Below, one piece after another: positions 15,542-24,201 of a stretch of 64,000 bases of DNA (its first letter is position 1; the number at the start of each line of letters is the position of its first letter). The notes beneath the pieces were generated by a model that was given only the letters and a program-made list of their open reading frames with translations, was not told the DNA's origin and made no database searches. The translations under genes were made by a program, and so were the position numbers. This stretch comes from Bosea sp. BIWAKO-01 (GTDB lineage Bacteria; Pseudomonadota; Alphaproteobacteria; Rhizobiales; Beijerinckiaceae), in contig NZ_BCQA01000001.1 in NCBI RefSeq assembly GCF_001748145.1, positions 372,001 through 436,000 on the forward strand, in the 5' to 3' direction.

Positions 15542-17422
15542 ATGGAGCTTCAGGCCGCAGCGTCGCAAGCGCCTGCCATCGGACCCTCCAGCGGCCTCGG
15601 CCGCGCTGTCGGCCTCGTCGACCGAGGCGTCGGCGGCCTGGTCGAACTGGTCGTGGCCATGCTCGTCGTTATCGAGATCGGCCTGCTCGGCGCCGGCGTC
15701 ATGGCGCGCTACGTCTTCCACGCACCGCTGGTCTGGTCGGACGAGTTGGCCTCGATCCTGTTTCTCTGGCTCTCGATGCTGGGCGCGGTGGTTGCGCTCA
15801 GGCGCGGCGAGCATATGCGCATGACCGGACTGGTCACCCGGGTCGGCCCGCAGACGCGCGCCTGCCTCGAAGCGCTGGCGATCACCGCCGGCATCGCCTT
15901 CCTGCTGCTGCTCCTGCCGCATGCGCTCGAATATGCCGAGGAGGAGGCGTTCATCGTCACCCCGGCGCTCGAAATCACCAATGCCTGGCGCGCGGCCGCA
16001 ATCCCGGCCGGCATGGGCCTGATGCTGGTCGTGGCCTTCTGCCGGATGCTGCGCCTGCCCTCCTTCAAGCCGGCCCTGATCGCGATAGCCCTGACGGTCG
16101 CGCTCCTGCTGCTGTTCTGGCTTGCGGGCCCTGCCCTGAAGCCCCTCGGCAAGCTGAATCTCGTGATCTTCTTCGTCGGCGTCGTCGCGCTGAACGTCTT
16201 CTCAGGCGTGCCGATCGCCTTCTCCTTTGCGCTGGCAACCTTCGGCTATCTCGCGCTGACGACTTCGACGCCGCTGATCGTCATGGTCGGACGGCTCGAT
16301 GAGGGCATGAGCCACATCATGCTGCTCGCCGTGCCGCTCTTCATCTTCCTCGGCGCGCTGATCGAGATGACCGGCATGGCGCGTGCCATGATCGAGTTCC
16401 TGGCCGGGCTGCTCGGCCACGTCCGCGGCGGCCTGTCCTATGTGCTGATCGGCGCGATGTATCTCGTGTCCGGCATTTCGGGCTCGAAGATCGCCGATAT
16501 GGCCGCGATCGCACCGGTGCTCTTCCCCGAAATGAAGGCGCGCGGCGCGGCGCCGGGGGATCTCGTCGCCCTGCTTTCGGCAACGGGCGCGCAGACCGAG
16601 ACGATTCCGCCCTCGATCGTGCTGATCACCATCGGCTCGGTTACCGGCGTCTCGATCGCAGCCCTGTTCACCGGCGGCCTGCTGCCGGCAATGGTGCTCG
16701 GCATCGCGCTCTGCTGCGTCGTCAGGTGGCGGTATCGCCACGAAGACCTCGGCCATGTCGTGCACCAGTCGCGCCGGCAGATCGGCAAGCTCGCGCTGAT
16801 CGCGCTGCCGGCCATCGCCCTGCCCTTCGTCATCCGCGCGGCGGTCGTCGAAGGTGTCGCCACGGCGACCGAAGTCTCGACCATCGGCATCGCCTATTCC
16901 GTGCTCGCCGGCCTGCTGCTCTACCGCCAGTTCGATTGGCGGCGCCTGCCCAAGATGCTGGTCGACACCGCCTCGCTGACCGGAGCGATCATCTTCATCA
17001 TCGGCTGCGCCACGGCGATGGCCTGGGGCCTGACGCAATCGGGTTTCTCGCAGGATCTCGCCCGGATGATGGCTGCGATCCCCGGCGGCACCTGGGGCTT
17101 CCTGGCGATCTCCATCCTCGCCTTCGTCATCCTCGGCAGCGTGCTCGAAGGCATCCCCGCGGTCGTGCTGTTTGGCCCCCTGCTCTTCCCGATCGCCCGG
17201 CAGGTCGGGGTGCACGAGGTCCATTATGCGATGGTGGTCGTTCTCGCGATGGGCATCGGGCTCTTCGCCCCGCCCTTCGGCGTCGGCTATTACGGCGCCT
17301 GCGCGATCAGCAAGGTCAATCCGGACGAAGGCCTGAAATATATCGGGGCCTATATGCTCGCCCTGCTCATCGGCCTCGCGATCGTCGCCGCCGTGCCGTG
17401 GATCTCGACCGGCTTCCTGTAG
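15542..17422 (+). CDS. Fused TRAP transporter permease (DctQ-DctM)
   Basis: The single 626-aa chain contains a small-subunit (DctQ) domain in its first ~180 residues, with the motif VFHAPLVWSDELASILF. A large DctM domain follows, showing NVFSGVPIAFSFAL and GISGSKIADMAAIAPVL. About sixteen hydrophobic segments are visible. Fused QM permeases are known in this family and normally work with a DctP-type periplasmic receptor, but none is encoded next to it. GGAAG about 10 bases before the ATG supports the start. It converges on the LysR gene. Substrate unknown, probably a carboxylate. Confidence 0.88.
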   Translation: MELQAAASQAPAIGPSSGLGRAVGLVDRGVGGLVELVVAMLVVIEIGLLGAGVMARYVFHAPLVWSDELASILFLWLSMLGAVVALRRGEHMRMTGLVTRVGPQTRACLEALAITAGIAFLLLLLPHALEYAEEEAFIVTPALEITNAWRAAAIPAGMGLMLVVAFCRMLRLPSFKPALIAIALTVALLLLFWLAGPALKPLGKLNLVIFFVGVVALNVFSGVPIAFSFALATFGYLALTTSTPLIVMVGRLDEGMSHIMLLAVPLFIFLGALIEMTGMARAMIEFLAGLLGHVRGGLSYVLIGAMYLVSGISGSKIADMAAIAPVLFPEMKARGAAPGDLVALLSATGAQTETIPPSIVLITIGSVTGVSIAALFTGGLLPAMVLGIALCCVVRWRYRHEDLGHVVHQSRRQIGKLALIALPAIALPFVIRAAVVEGVATATEVSTIGIAYSVLAGLLLYRQFDWRRLPKMLVDTASLTGAIIFIIGCATAMAWGLTQSGFSQDLARMMAAIPGGTWGFLAISILAFVILGSVLEGIPAVVLFGPLLFPIARQVGVHEVHYAMVVVLAMGIGLFAPPFGVGYYGACAISKVNPDEGLKYIGAYMLALLIGLAIVAAVPWISTGFL

Positions 17423-17459
17423 CGCTGATCCTGCAGGCCATCGGGGACGGAAGCGCGGC

Positions 17460-18449
17460 TCAGGACGCGCTGCCTCGTCTTGCCTGCCGGGCCACCGGAG
17501 CAGTGCTGGCGGCGACAGCCGACGCATCATTGGCCGCCTTGGCCAGCGTCGCCGCCTCGAAGATCGCCGCCTCCTCGCGCAGCCAGGCGACAAGCGCCTC
17601 GAAGCCCGGCCGGTGCTCGGTGTTGGGGCTGAAGGTGAGCCAGCATCCGGTTGCGCTCTCGAAGCCGAGACCGAGCGGGTTGATCAGGGCGCCCGAAGCC
17701 AGTTCCTCCGCCACATAGCAGCGTGGCGCGAGCGCGACGCCGAGCCCCGCCATCGCCGCGCGGATGATCACCGAATAATAGCCGTAACGCACGGTATGCG
17801 CGGGAACCGCGCCCCGCAGGCCATGGGTCTCGGTGAATTCCGCCCAGAAGGTCGGCATCTGGAAGTGCTGGAGCAGGGTCATCTTCTGGATATCGGCCGG
17901 ACGCTGGAAGCCGCCCATGCGCTCGACCAGCGAGGGGGCGGCCACGAGCGCGACCTGGCGGCCGAAGAGATAATGCGACTCCCGTCCCGGCAGCGGCCCG
18001 CTCTGGTGGCCGATGTCGATATCGGGCTCCTCCGTCTCCTCCTCGCTGACGAAATTGGTGAACTGCACGTCGATCTCGGGATGGGCCTGGGCAAAGACCG
18101 GAAAGCGCTCCATCAGCCAGCGTTCCCCGGCAATGGCGATCATGTGGAGGCGGATCGGCCGCCCCTGGGCGGCGCGTTCGCTCAGGCGCCGCGCGCCGCG
18201 CTCCATCTGCTCGATCGCAGCCTCGGCATAGGGGTTATAGATGGAGCCTGCTTCCGTCAGCTTCAGCCCCTGCGGCGTGCGCTCGAACAGCGTCGTCCCG
18301 AGATGCTCCTCGAGCGCCTGGATCTGCTTGGAGACGGCGCTCTGCGTCAGATTGACCGCGACGGCGGCCTTCGCGGTCGAGCCAAGCCGCGCAACCGCGA
18401 GGAAAACCCTGAGTCCCGTCGTCGATGGCGGGAGGCGATTGCCGGCCAC
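17460..18449 (-). CDS. LysR family transcriptional regulator
   Basis: The 329-aa regulator has an N-terminal helix-turn-helix (GLRVFLAVARLGSTAKAAVA, then LTQSAVSKQIQALEEHLG) and a periplasmic-binding-like effector domain, the GcvA-like type. I place the start at the GTG at 18449, which has AAGGAA 7 bases upstream; the longer open frame runs into the neighbouring promoter. It is divergent from the argH-like gene with under 100 bases between, the usual arrangement for a LysR protein controlling its neighbour. That makes it the probable regulator of the lyase and ABC transporter operon. A C-terminal alanine-rich tail of about 30 residues is not conserved in the family. Confidence 0.88.
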   Translation of the reverse strand: MAGNRLPPSTTGLRVFLAVARLGSTAKAAVAVNLTQSAVSKQIQALEEHLGTTLFERTPQGLKLTEAGSIYNPYAEAAIEQMERGARRLSERAAQGRPIRLHMIAIAGERWLMERFPVFAQAHPEIDVQFTNFVSEEETEEPDIDIGHQSGPLPGRESHYLFGRQVALVAAPSLVERMGGFQRPADIQKMTLLQHFQMPTFWAEFTETHGLRGAVPAHTVRYGYYSVIIRAAMAGLGVALAPRCYVAEELASGALINPLGLGFESATGCWLTFSPNTEHRPGFEALVAWLREEAAIFEAATLAKAANDASAVAASTAPVARQARRGSAS

Positions 18450-18546
18450 AATAGCTATTCCTTTTTGGACTACCCTTCGGAGATCGTTTCGTTTGCTGGC
18501 TGACGGGTCAAGGGGCAGTCTTTGCAAAAGACCAAAGGGGAGAGCG

Positions 18547-19962
18547 ATGAACCAGACGACACGCCTGTGGGGCGGCCGCTTCCGCAAGCAGCCGGATCCG
18601 CGGCTGATGCGGCTCTCGAGCGCCGCCAGCGCCCATGCCCGTCTCGCCCCCCAGGATATCGCCGGCGGCAAGGCCCATGCAGCGGAATTGCTGCGCGCAG
18701 GCCTGCTCACCGCCGCCGAAATGGAGGCGATCATTGCCGCCCTCGAAGCCATCTCGCAGGAGGTCCAGGCCGGGACCTTGTGCCCGAGCGCCGATGACGA
18801 GGATGTCCATACGTTCGTCGAGCGCGTCCTGATCGCCCGGATCGGCGACGCCGGGGCCAAGCTTCGCGCCGGCCGCTCACGCAACGACCAGGCGGCCAAC
18901 AACCTGAAACTCTATCTGCGCGAGCAGGTTCGCCTGATCGGCGCCATGCTGGCGCAGCTGCTGGACGCCATCGCGACCCAGTCCGAAACCCACGCCGCCT
19001 CGGTCTGCCCGGGCTTCACGCATCTGCAGAGCGCCCAGCCCGTGACATTCGGCCACTGGCTGATGGCGCATGGCCAGGTTCTCGCCCGCGACGCCTCGCG
19101 CCTGCAGGATTGGGTGCGCCGCTCCGGCCAGTCGCCGCTCGGCGCGGCGGCGCTTGCCGGCTCGGCGATTGCGTTGACGCCCGAACTCAGCGCCAGGGCA
19201 CTCGGCTACGACGCGCCCTGCGAAAACTCGGTCGATGCTGTTGGCGCGCGCGATCATGTCGCGGAATTCCTGTTCGTCGCCGCCATGCTCGCGACCAATC
19301 TCTCGCGGCTGGCCGAGGAGGTTACGCTCTGGACCTCGCGCCAGTTCGGCTGGGTCACGCTCGACGACGCCTTCGCCACGGGCTCGTCGATCATGCCGCA
19401 GAAGAAGAACCCGGATATCGCCGAGATTTCGCGCGGCCGGGCGGCGCGGCTGACCGGCGATCTCGTCACCATGCTCGGCGCCCTCAAGGGCCTGCCGCTC
19501 GCCTATAATCGCGATCTCGCCGAGGACAAGCGCACCGCGTTCGATGCCGTCGATGTGCTGGGCGAGGTGCTGCCGGCCTTCGCCGGGCTGATCGCCAGCA
19601 TGGAGGCGCATCCCCACGTGATGCGGGCGCAGGCCGGAACCGGCTTCGCGCTGGCGACCGAGGTTGCCGACTATCTCGCGCGCAAGGGCGTGCCCTTTGC
19701 CGAAGCTCACGAGATCACCGGCACACTGGTTCGCTACTGCGAGGAAATGGAGCGCGAGCTCGAACAACTCGATCCGATCGAGCTCCGCGCCATTGATCCG
19801 CGCCTCGGTGAGGATGTAAGGGCCTGTCTCACCCTTGATGCCGCGGTGGCCGCCCGCAGCGGCTTTGGCGGCACCGCACCAGCGCGCGTTGCCGAGCAGA
19901 TCACCCGGTTCCGCAGCTGGCTCGCGGATTTTGACGTATGGACCCGCGGAGCGCAGCGATGA
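18547..19962 (+). CDS. argH: Argininosuccinate lyase (ArgH) family C-N lyase
   Basis: The 471-aa member of the fumarase/aspartase superfamily begins MNQTTRLWGGRF as ArgH does, has the AGRSRNDQ motif near residue 110 and the signature loop GSSIMPQKKNPD with its catalytic Ser near residue 281. ArgH splits argininosuccinate to arginine and fumarate. The context is unusual: the stop overlaps the start of an amino-acid ABC permease (ATGA), and a LysR gene is divergent. A degradative role on an imported N-substituted aspartate or related compound is therefore as plausible as arginine biosynthesis; EDDS lyase shows that ArgH relatives can do this. AAAGGGGAG precedes the ATG. Confidence 0.82.
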   Translation: MNQTTRLWGGRFRKQPDPRLMRLSSAASAHARLAPQDIAGGKAHAAELLRAGLLTAAEMEAIIAALEAISQEVQAGTLCPSADDEDVHTFVERVLIARIGDAGAKLRAGRSRNDQAANNLKLYLREQVRLIGAMLAQLLDAIATQSETHAASVCPGFTHLQSAQPVTFGHWLMAHGQVLARDASRLQDWVRRSGQSPLGAAALAGSAIALTPELSARALGYDAPCENSVDAVGARDHVAEFLFVAAMLATNLSRLAEEVTLWTSRQFGWVTLDDAFATGSSIMPQKKNPDIAEISRGRAARLTGDLVTMLGALKGLPLAYNRDLAEDKRTAFDAVDVLGEVLPAFAGLIASMEAHPHVMRAQAGTGFALATEVADYLARKGVPFAEAHEITGTLVRYCEEMERELEQLDPIELRAIDPRLGEDVRACLTLDAAVAARSGFGGTAPARVAEQITRFRSWLADFDVWTRGAQR

Positions 19963-20852
19963 CAAGCGCAGTCGGAATTGGAATAGGGCGTGACCTTGCC
20001 GGGATCGCCGGGCTGAAGCTCGTGCCGCGCCGCTATTACGGGCGCTGGATCGCTGCCGCACTGATCATCCTGGCGCTGGCCTGGGTGATGAAGGCCTTCG
20101 CCGAAGGCCAGATCGACTGGAAGGTCGTCGGGCAGTTCTTCACCGCGCCCGCGATCCTGAGCGGGCTCGTCAACACCATCATCATGACCGCCTGCGCCAT
20201 GGCGCTCGGCATCGCGCTCGGCGTCATCTTCGCCATCATGTACATGTCGCCGAACCCGGTGCTGCGCGGCGTCGCGCTGTTCTACATCTGGTTCTTCCGC
20301 GGCACGCCGCTGCTGCTGCAGCTCCTGCTCTGGTTCAACCTCGCGCTGGTCTTCCCAACGATCGGCATCCCCGGCCTGGTCGAGTGGCGCACCATCGACA
20401 TCATCGGCCCGTTCATGGCGACGCTGCTCGGGCTCGGCATGAACCAGGGCGCCTACACCGCCGAAGTGGTGCGTGGTGGCATTCTCTCCGTCGATGTCGG
20501 GCAGACCGAGGCCGCCAAGTCGATCGGCATGACGCGGCTGACGACGCTCAGGCGGATCGTGCTGCCGCAGGCGATGCGCGTCATCATCCCACCGGTCGGC
20601 AACGAGGTGATCAGCATGGTCAAGCTGACCTCGATCGCCAGCGTCATCCAGTTCTCCGAAATCCTGCGCAACGCGCAGACGATCTACTATGCCAATGCCC
20701 GCGTCATCGAGCTCCTGATCGTCGCCGCCGGCTGGTACCTGATCGTCGTCACCCTGCTGCAGATCGGCCAGTTCTTCCTGGAGCGCTACTTCTCCAAGGG
20801 GCGCGGCGACCGCCGTGCCAAGCCACAGATCGTCGAGGAGGCCGGAGCATGA
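19959..20852 (+). CDS. Amino acid ABC transporter permease (HisM/GlnP family)
   Basis: The 297-aa membrane protein has five or six hydrophobic segments and the polar amino-acid permease signature: [15 protein letters not shown], and the EAA-type loop [21 protein letters not shown] that docks on the ATPase. The ATG overlaps the lyase stop by four bases (ATGA), showing translational coupling. Only one permease is encoded, so it probably forms a homodimer. It belongs to the operon with the ATPase and binding protein that follow. Confidence 0.9.
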   Translation: MTSAVGIGIGRDLAGIAGLKLVPRRYYGRWIAAALIILALAWVMKAFAEGQIDWKVVGQFFTAPAILSGLVNTIIMTACAMALGIALGVIFAIMYMSPNPVLRGVALFYIWFFRGTPLLLQLLLWFNLALVFPTIGIPGLVEWRTIDIIGPFMATLLGLGMNQGAYTAEVVRGGILSVDVGQTEAAKSIGMTRLTTLRRIVLPQAMRVIIPPVGNEVISMVKLTSIASVIQFSEILRNAQTIYYANARVIELLIVAAGWYLIVVTLLQIGQFFLERYFSKGRGDRRAKPQIVEEAGA

Positions 20853-21628
20853 ACGCCTCCCCCGCAAACGCGATCGTCGCCGCCGCCAATGTCACCAAGC
20901 GCTTCGGCGACCTGCGCGCGCTGAACAATGTCTCGCTGACCATCGCGCCCGGCACCGTGCAATGCATCATCGGGCCGTCGGGCTCCGGCAAGAGCACCCT
21001 GCTGCGCTGCATCAACCAGCTCGAGAAGATTGACCAGGGCGCGATCTGGGTCGATGGCCAGTTGATCGGCTATCGCATCAAGGGCGACGAGCTACATGAA
21101 CTGAGCGACGCCGAGATCGCGCGCCAGCGCCTCTCGACCGGCATGGTCTTCCAGCGCTTCAACCTGTTCAACCACATGACGGTGCTCGAGAACATCATCG
21201 AGGGCCCTGTCACGGTGCTGAGGCGGCCACGCCAGGAGGCGATCGCCGAGGCAGAGAAGCTGCTCGCCCGCGTCGGTCTCTCCGAGAAGCGCAACGCCTA
21301 CCCGATCGAGCTCTCCGGCGGCCAGCAGCAGCGCATCGCGATCGCCCGGGCGCTGGCGATGAAGCCGAAGCTGATGCTGTTCGACGAGCCGACCTCGGCG
21401 CTCGACCCCGAGCTCGTCGGCGAAGTGCTCGCCGTGATGCGCGATCTCGCGGCCAGCGGCATGACGATGATCGTCGTCACGCATGAACTCGGCTTCGCCC
21501 GCGAGGTCGCGACCGACGTCGTCTTCATGGACAAGGGCGAGATCGTCGAGCGCGGCCCGCCAAATGCCGTTCTGGTGGCGCCGCAACAGGCCCGCACGCG
21601 CGACTTCATCGCCGCCGTTCTGAAATAA
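20849..21628 (+). CDS. Amino acid ABC transporter ATP-binding protein
   Basis: This 259-aa ATPase of the GlnQ/HisP type has Walker [10 protein letters not shown] near residue 49, a Q-loop in [14 protein letters not shown], signature [15 protein letters not shown], Walker [13 protein letters not shown] and the H-loop His in VVTHELGFA. The ATG again overlaps the previous stop (ATGA). It powers the permease encoded just upstream. Confidence 0.95.
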   Translation: MNASPANAIVAAANVTKRFGDLRALNNVSLTIAPGTVQCIIGPSGSGKSTLLRCINQLEKIDQGAIWVDGQLIGYRIKGDELHELSDAEIARQRLSTGMVFQRFNLFNHMTVLENIIEGPVTVLRRPRQEAIAEAEKLLARVGLSEKRNAYPIELSGGQQQRIAIARALAMKPKLMLFDEPTSALDPELVGEVLAVMRDLAASGMTMIVVTHELGFAREVATDVVFMDKGEIVERGPPNAVLVAPQQARTRDFIAAVLK

Positions 21629-21649
21629 TCGGTCAAAAAGGAGAACCCG

Positions 21650-22480
21650 ATGCTTCGTTTCACTCTGGCAGCGACGCTGCTCGCCGCCACCGCGCTGTCC
21701 GCCCAGGCCCAGGCCCTGCCGGAGCGCATCAAGACCGCCGGCAAGATCATCATCGCGACCCAGCCGAACTATGCGCCGATCGTCTACAAGGACCCGGCCA
21801 CCAACACGATGACCGGCTTCGACTACGAGCTCGGCGAGGCCATCGCCAAGGAACTCGGCGTCAAGGCCGAGTGGCAGGAGACCGCCTTCGCCCAGATGCT
21901 GCCGTCGCTGCATACCGGCCGTGTCGACATGGTCATGGCCGGCATGAGCGACCTGCCGGCCCGTCGCGAGACTGCCGACTTCATCGACTACATGGTCTCG
22001 GGCGCCCAGTTCTACACCGTCACCGCGCTTGCCGGCTCGATCAAGACGCCTGAGGATCTCTGCGGCAAGAGCGTCGGCGCCAGCCGCTCGACCAACTGGC
22101 CCCGCCAGATCGGCGAGTGGAGCGAGGCCAATTGCGTCGCCAAGGGCAAGCCGGCGATCAACGTCGTCGGCACCGAGGGCTCGGTCGATGCGCGCACGCA
22201 GCTCAAGACGCAGCGCCTGCAGGGCGGCGTCCAGGGCAGCGAGACGATGAGCCACAACCAGAAGCTCGAGCCCAACACCTATGTGCCGCTCGGCACGCCC
22301 TTCACCCGTTCGCTGACGGGCATCCCCTTCCCGAAGACCGCCGAGGGCACACAGCTGCGCGATGCGGTCAAGGGTGCGCTCGATCGTCTCCAGGCGAACG
22401 GTACCTATGACGCGCTGATCGCCAAATACGGCCTGCCCAGCAATGTGCTGAAGCCGATCGTGATGAACCAGGGCGAGTAA
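21650..22480 (+). CDS. ABC transporter substrate-binding protein, polar amino acid family
   Basis: The 276-aa periplasmic protein has a signal peptide (MLRFTLAATLLAATALSAQA) and a family 3 solute-binding domain: IIIATQPNYAPIVY at the start of lobe 1, GFDYELGEAIAKELGVKAEW, then the ligand-contacting VMAGMSDLPARRETADF. AAAAGGAG precedes the ATG. It is the last gene of the lyase-transporter operon and is followed by a strong hairpin terminator. The ligand is probably an amino acid or amino-acid conjugate, perhaps the lyase substrate. Confidence 0.9.
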   Translation: MLRFTLAATLLAATALSAQAQALPERIKTAGKIIIATQPNYAPIVYKDPATNTMTGFDYELGEAIAKELGVKAEWQETAFAQMLPSLHTGRVDMVMAGMSDLPARRETADFIDYMVSGAQFYTVTALAGSIKTPEDLCGKSVGASRSTNWPRQIGEWSEANCVAKGKPAINVVGTEGSVDARTQLKTQRLQGGVQGSETMSHNQKLEPNTYVPLGTPFTRSLTGIPFPKTAEGTQLRDAVKGALDRLQANGTYDALIAKYGLPSNVLKPIVMNQGE

Positions 22481-22532
22481 GCCCCTTCAGCCCCTGTCCG
22501 GCGCCTGCCGGCCGGGCCGGACAACCGTCCAC

Positions 22533-22565
22533 GATCGCCCCGCGAACCCAGTTCGCGGGGCGATC
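22533..22565. terminator. Strong hairpin terminator, possibly bidirectional
   Basis: GATCGCCCCGCGAAC and GTTCGCGGGGCGATC form a perfect 15-bp stem with a 3-base loop, between the ends of the binding-protein gene and the convergent cyclophilin gene. A short T-rich stretch (TGCTTTG) follows on the plus strand. Confidence 0.8.
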
Positions 22566-22589
22566 TGCTTTGATGCGAGTATGGCGCGT

Positions 22590-23147
22590 TCAGGCCTGCA
22601 TCCGGCGCCGCGCGCGCAGGATCCGGATCGGCTTCTCCAGATATTCGACCGGCTCGGCCCGCGCGAAAATCCGCTGAATCGTGTCGCGCCCTGCGATCAC
22701 CTTGCCGAAGGCCGCAAAGCCCGCCCTGTCCGGGTTGCGACCGCCGCCTTCATCCAGTTCCGGCTGGTCGCCGATGCAAATGAAGAAGCCATGGCCGCCG
22801 GTGCCGGGCGCGAGCCGCGCCAGCGAGAGCGTGCCGTCGAGATGGCGCAGCCCGGTCACCGATGTCGGCTCATGCGGCACGGGCGGAAAGGGTGGCTCGC
22901 GCTCGTCGGCGGGCGCCGGCCAACCCCATTGGATGACCTCGATCTTGTGTTCGGTGGCGGGCGGCTGGTTGGCCAGTGTCACGATCCGATAGACCGAGGC
23001 ATTGTCGAGGAGCCCGCCATCGACATAGGCGAGGAAATTCCGTGCGGTCAGCGGCGCACGCGCCGCGTCGATGGCGAGGAGGAACGCCCCCTCCGGCGTC
23101 TCGACCTCAACCTGAACGAGAGCGTCATCGAACATCTGACCTGCCAT
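22590..23147 (-). CDS. Cyclophilin-type peptidylprolyl isomerase
   Basis: The 185-aa protein has cyclophilin features: the strand VEVETPEGAFLLAIDAARAP, then NFLAYVDGGLLDNASVYRIV, and the core GTLSLARLAPGTGGHGFFICIGDQPELD followed by FGKVIAGRDTIQRI. The usual FHR active-site Arg appears as YRI. No signal peptide is visible from the ATG at 23147; an in-frame ATG at 23183 would add 12 residues. It catalyses cis-trans isomerisation of proline peptide bonds, probably in the cytoplasm. It is divergent from gspG. Confidence 0.83.
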   Translation of the reverse strand: MAGQMFDDALVQVEVETPEGAFLLAIDAARAPLTARNFLAYVDGGLLDNASVYRIVTLANQPPATEHKIEVIQWGWPAPADEREPPFPPVPHEPTSVTGLRHLDGTLSLARLAPGTGGHGFFICIGDQPELDEGGGRNPDRAGFAAFGKVIAGRDTIQRIFARAEPVEYLEKPIRILRARRRMQA

Positions 23148-23736
23148 TGCTTTCTGTCCCGCTGAACTCAGATCGAGTTGCATGGACGCGGCCAGACGAC
23201 TCGATCGAGGCGCCAGTATCGCGCAGTGGCCTGTCTGCCGAAACCATCGGCCTTCCGCCCGGTTGGGCAAGCGTTTCATCCGACGTTTCGAGCGTGAGCC
23301 GCAGGCAAGCTCATCAGACCAAGGTCCGTTCCAAACCGCTGGCGAAGAGGGATATAATCGGGAACCACGGAAGGGAGCGCCCGACGTGATACGGCGCCTG
23401 TTCCTCACGCATCGAATGGCCTCCGGCGGGGCTGGCTCCTGCGCATCGAGGCGTTTCCCCGAGCCGTGCGCCAGGTTGGTCGTCGTGGCGGCGTTCCCGC
23501 CATAGACGCCCTTCGGCCTGGCTTCGACTGCGGGGGATGGCATGACCAAGATGACAGACAGCATGCGTGCCACCATGCTGGCCAGCGCAGCGAAGCTGCG
23601 GGCTGGCTGGCGACCGGAAGCGCAATCGTCAAGCACGCCGGCGGCGGTTCCGCTTGCGGGACGCGGCGATCAGCAGGATCCGCATCGTCTCAAGCCCCCG
23701 ATTTCAGCAGGCCCGCTGCACCAACCGCCCCGCGGG
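23148..23736. other. Gene-free region between cyclophilin and gspG
   Basis: No convincing coding sequence is seen. Open frames exist on both strands but encode low-complexity Arg/Ala/Pro-rich products without a family match. The region must contain the gspG operon promoter and possibly that of the cyclophilin gene. It holds the 10-bp word GACCAAGGTC at 23317. Confidence 0.55.
23317..23326. promoter_or_regulatory. GACCAAGGTC candidate regulatory site upstream of the gspG block
   Basis: This exact 10-mer (a GACC/GGTC dyad with an AA centre) also occurs upstream of the first multicopper oxidase (31619-31628, other strand) and the giant peroxidase (60011-60020). Here it lies about 410 bases before the gspG ATG and 170 bases before the divergent cyclophilin start, so its target gene is ambiguous. 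Confidence 0.4.
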
Positions 23737-24201
23737 ATGGCTGCGGCCCCCCGTCATCAGCACAAGGGACGAAGCCAGGCCGGCTTCACCCTCGTCGAAG
23801 TGCTCGTCGTCCTCAGCATCATCGGCCTGGTCGTCGGCCTGATCGGCCCGCGCGTCGTGGGCTATCTCACCGATGCCAAGGTCTCGACCGCGCGCATCCA
23901 GGCGACGACGCTCTCGAACGCGGTGGAACTGTTCTTCATCGACAACGGCCGCTACCCGCTGGAACAGGAGGGGCTCCAGGCGCTGGTTGCCGCGCCGTCG
24001 AACCTGCGAACCTGGAACGGCCCCTATCTCAAGGGCTCGACCGTCCCGCGCGACCCGTGGGGCAGGCCGTATGGCTATGCCGTGCAGAATGATGGGCGCG
24101 GTTTCGCGATCACCATTGCCGGCAATGACCGACCGGGCGGAGGCGAGGGCAACCTGGCGCAAAGGCAGCTTTCCTCGACGAGTGGAAACGTGACCCGATG
24201 A
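23737..24201 (+). CDS. gspG: Type II secretion system major pseudopilin GspG
   Basis: The 154-aa pseudopilin has a prepilin peptidase site, SQAG/FTLVEVLVVLSIIGLVVG, with Glu at +5. A GspG-type C-terminal domain follows, including NAVELFFIDNGRYPLEQEGL and the calcium-loop region DPWGRPYGYAV. I start at the ATG at 23737, giving a 16-residue leader; the frame is open another 65 codons upstream with no conserved sequence. GspG polymerises into the pseudopilus that pushes folded substrates through the secretin. Its stop overlaps the gspL start (ATGA). Confidence 0.9.
   Translation: MAAAPRHQHKGRSQAGFTLVEVLVVLSIIGLVVGLIGPRVVGYLTDAKVSTARIQATTLSNAVELFFIDNGRYPLEQEGLQALVAAPSNLRTWNGPYLKGSTVPRDPWGRPYGYAVQNDGRGFAITIAGNDRPGGGEGNLAQRQLSSTSGNVTR

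Noticed and set aside
23542..23736. 65-codon N-terminal extension of GspG
   Set aside because: Pseudopilin leaders are short. The ATG at 23737 gives a 16-residue leader directly before the cleavage site, and the extension shows no conserved sequence.
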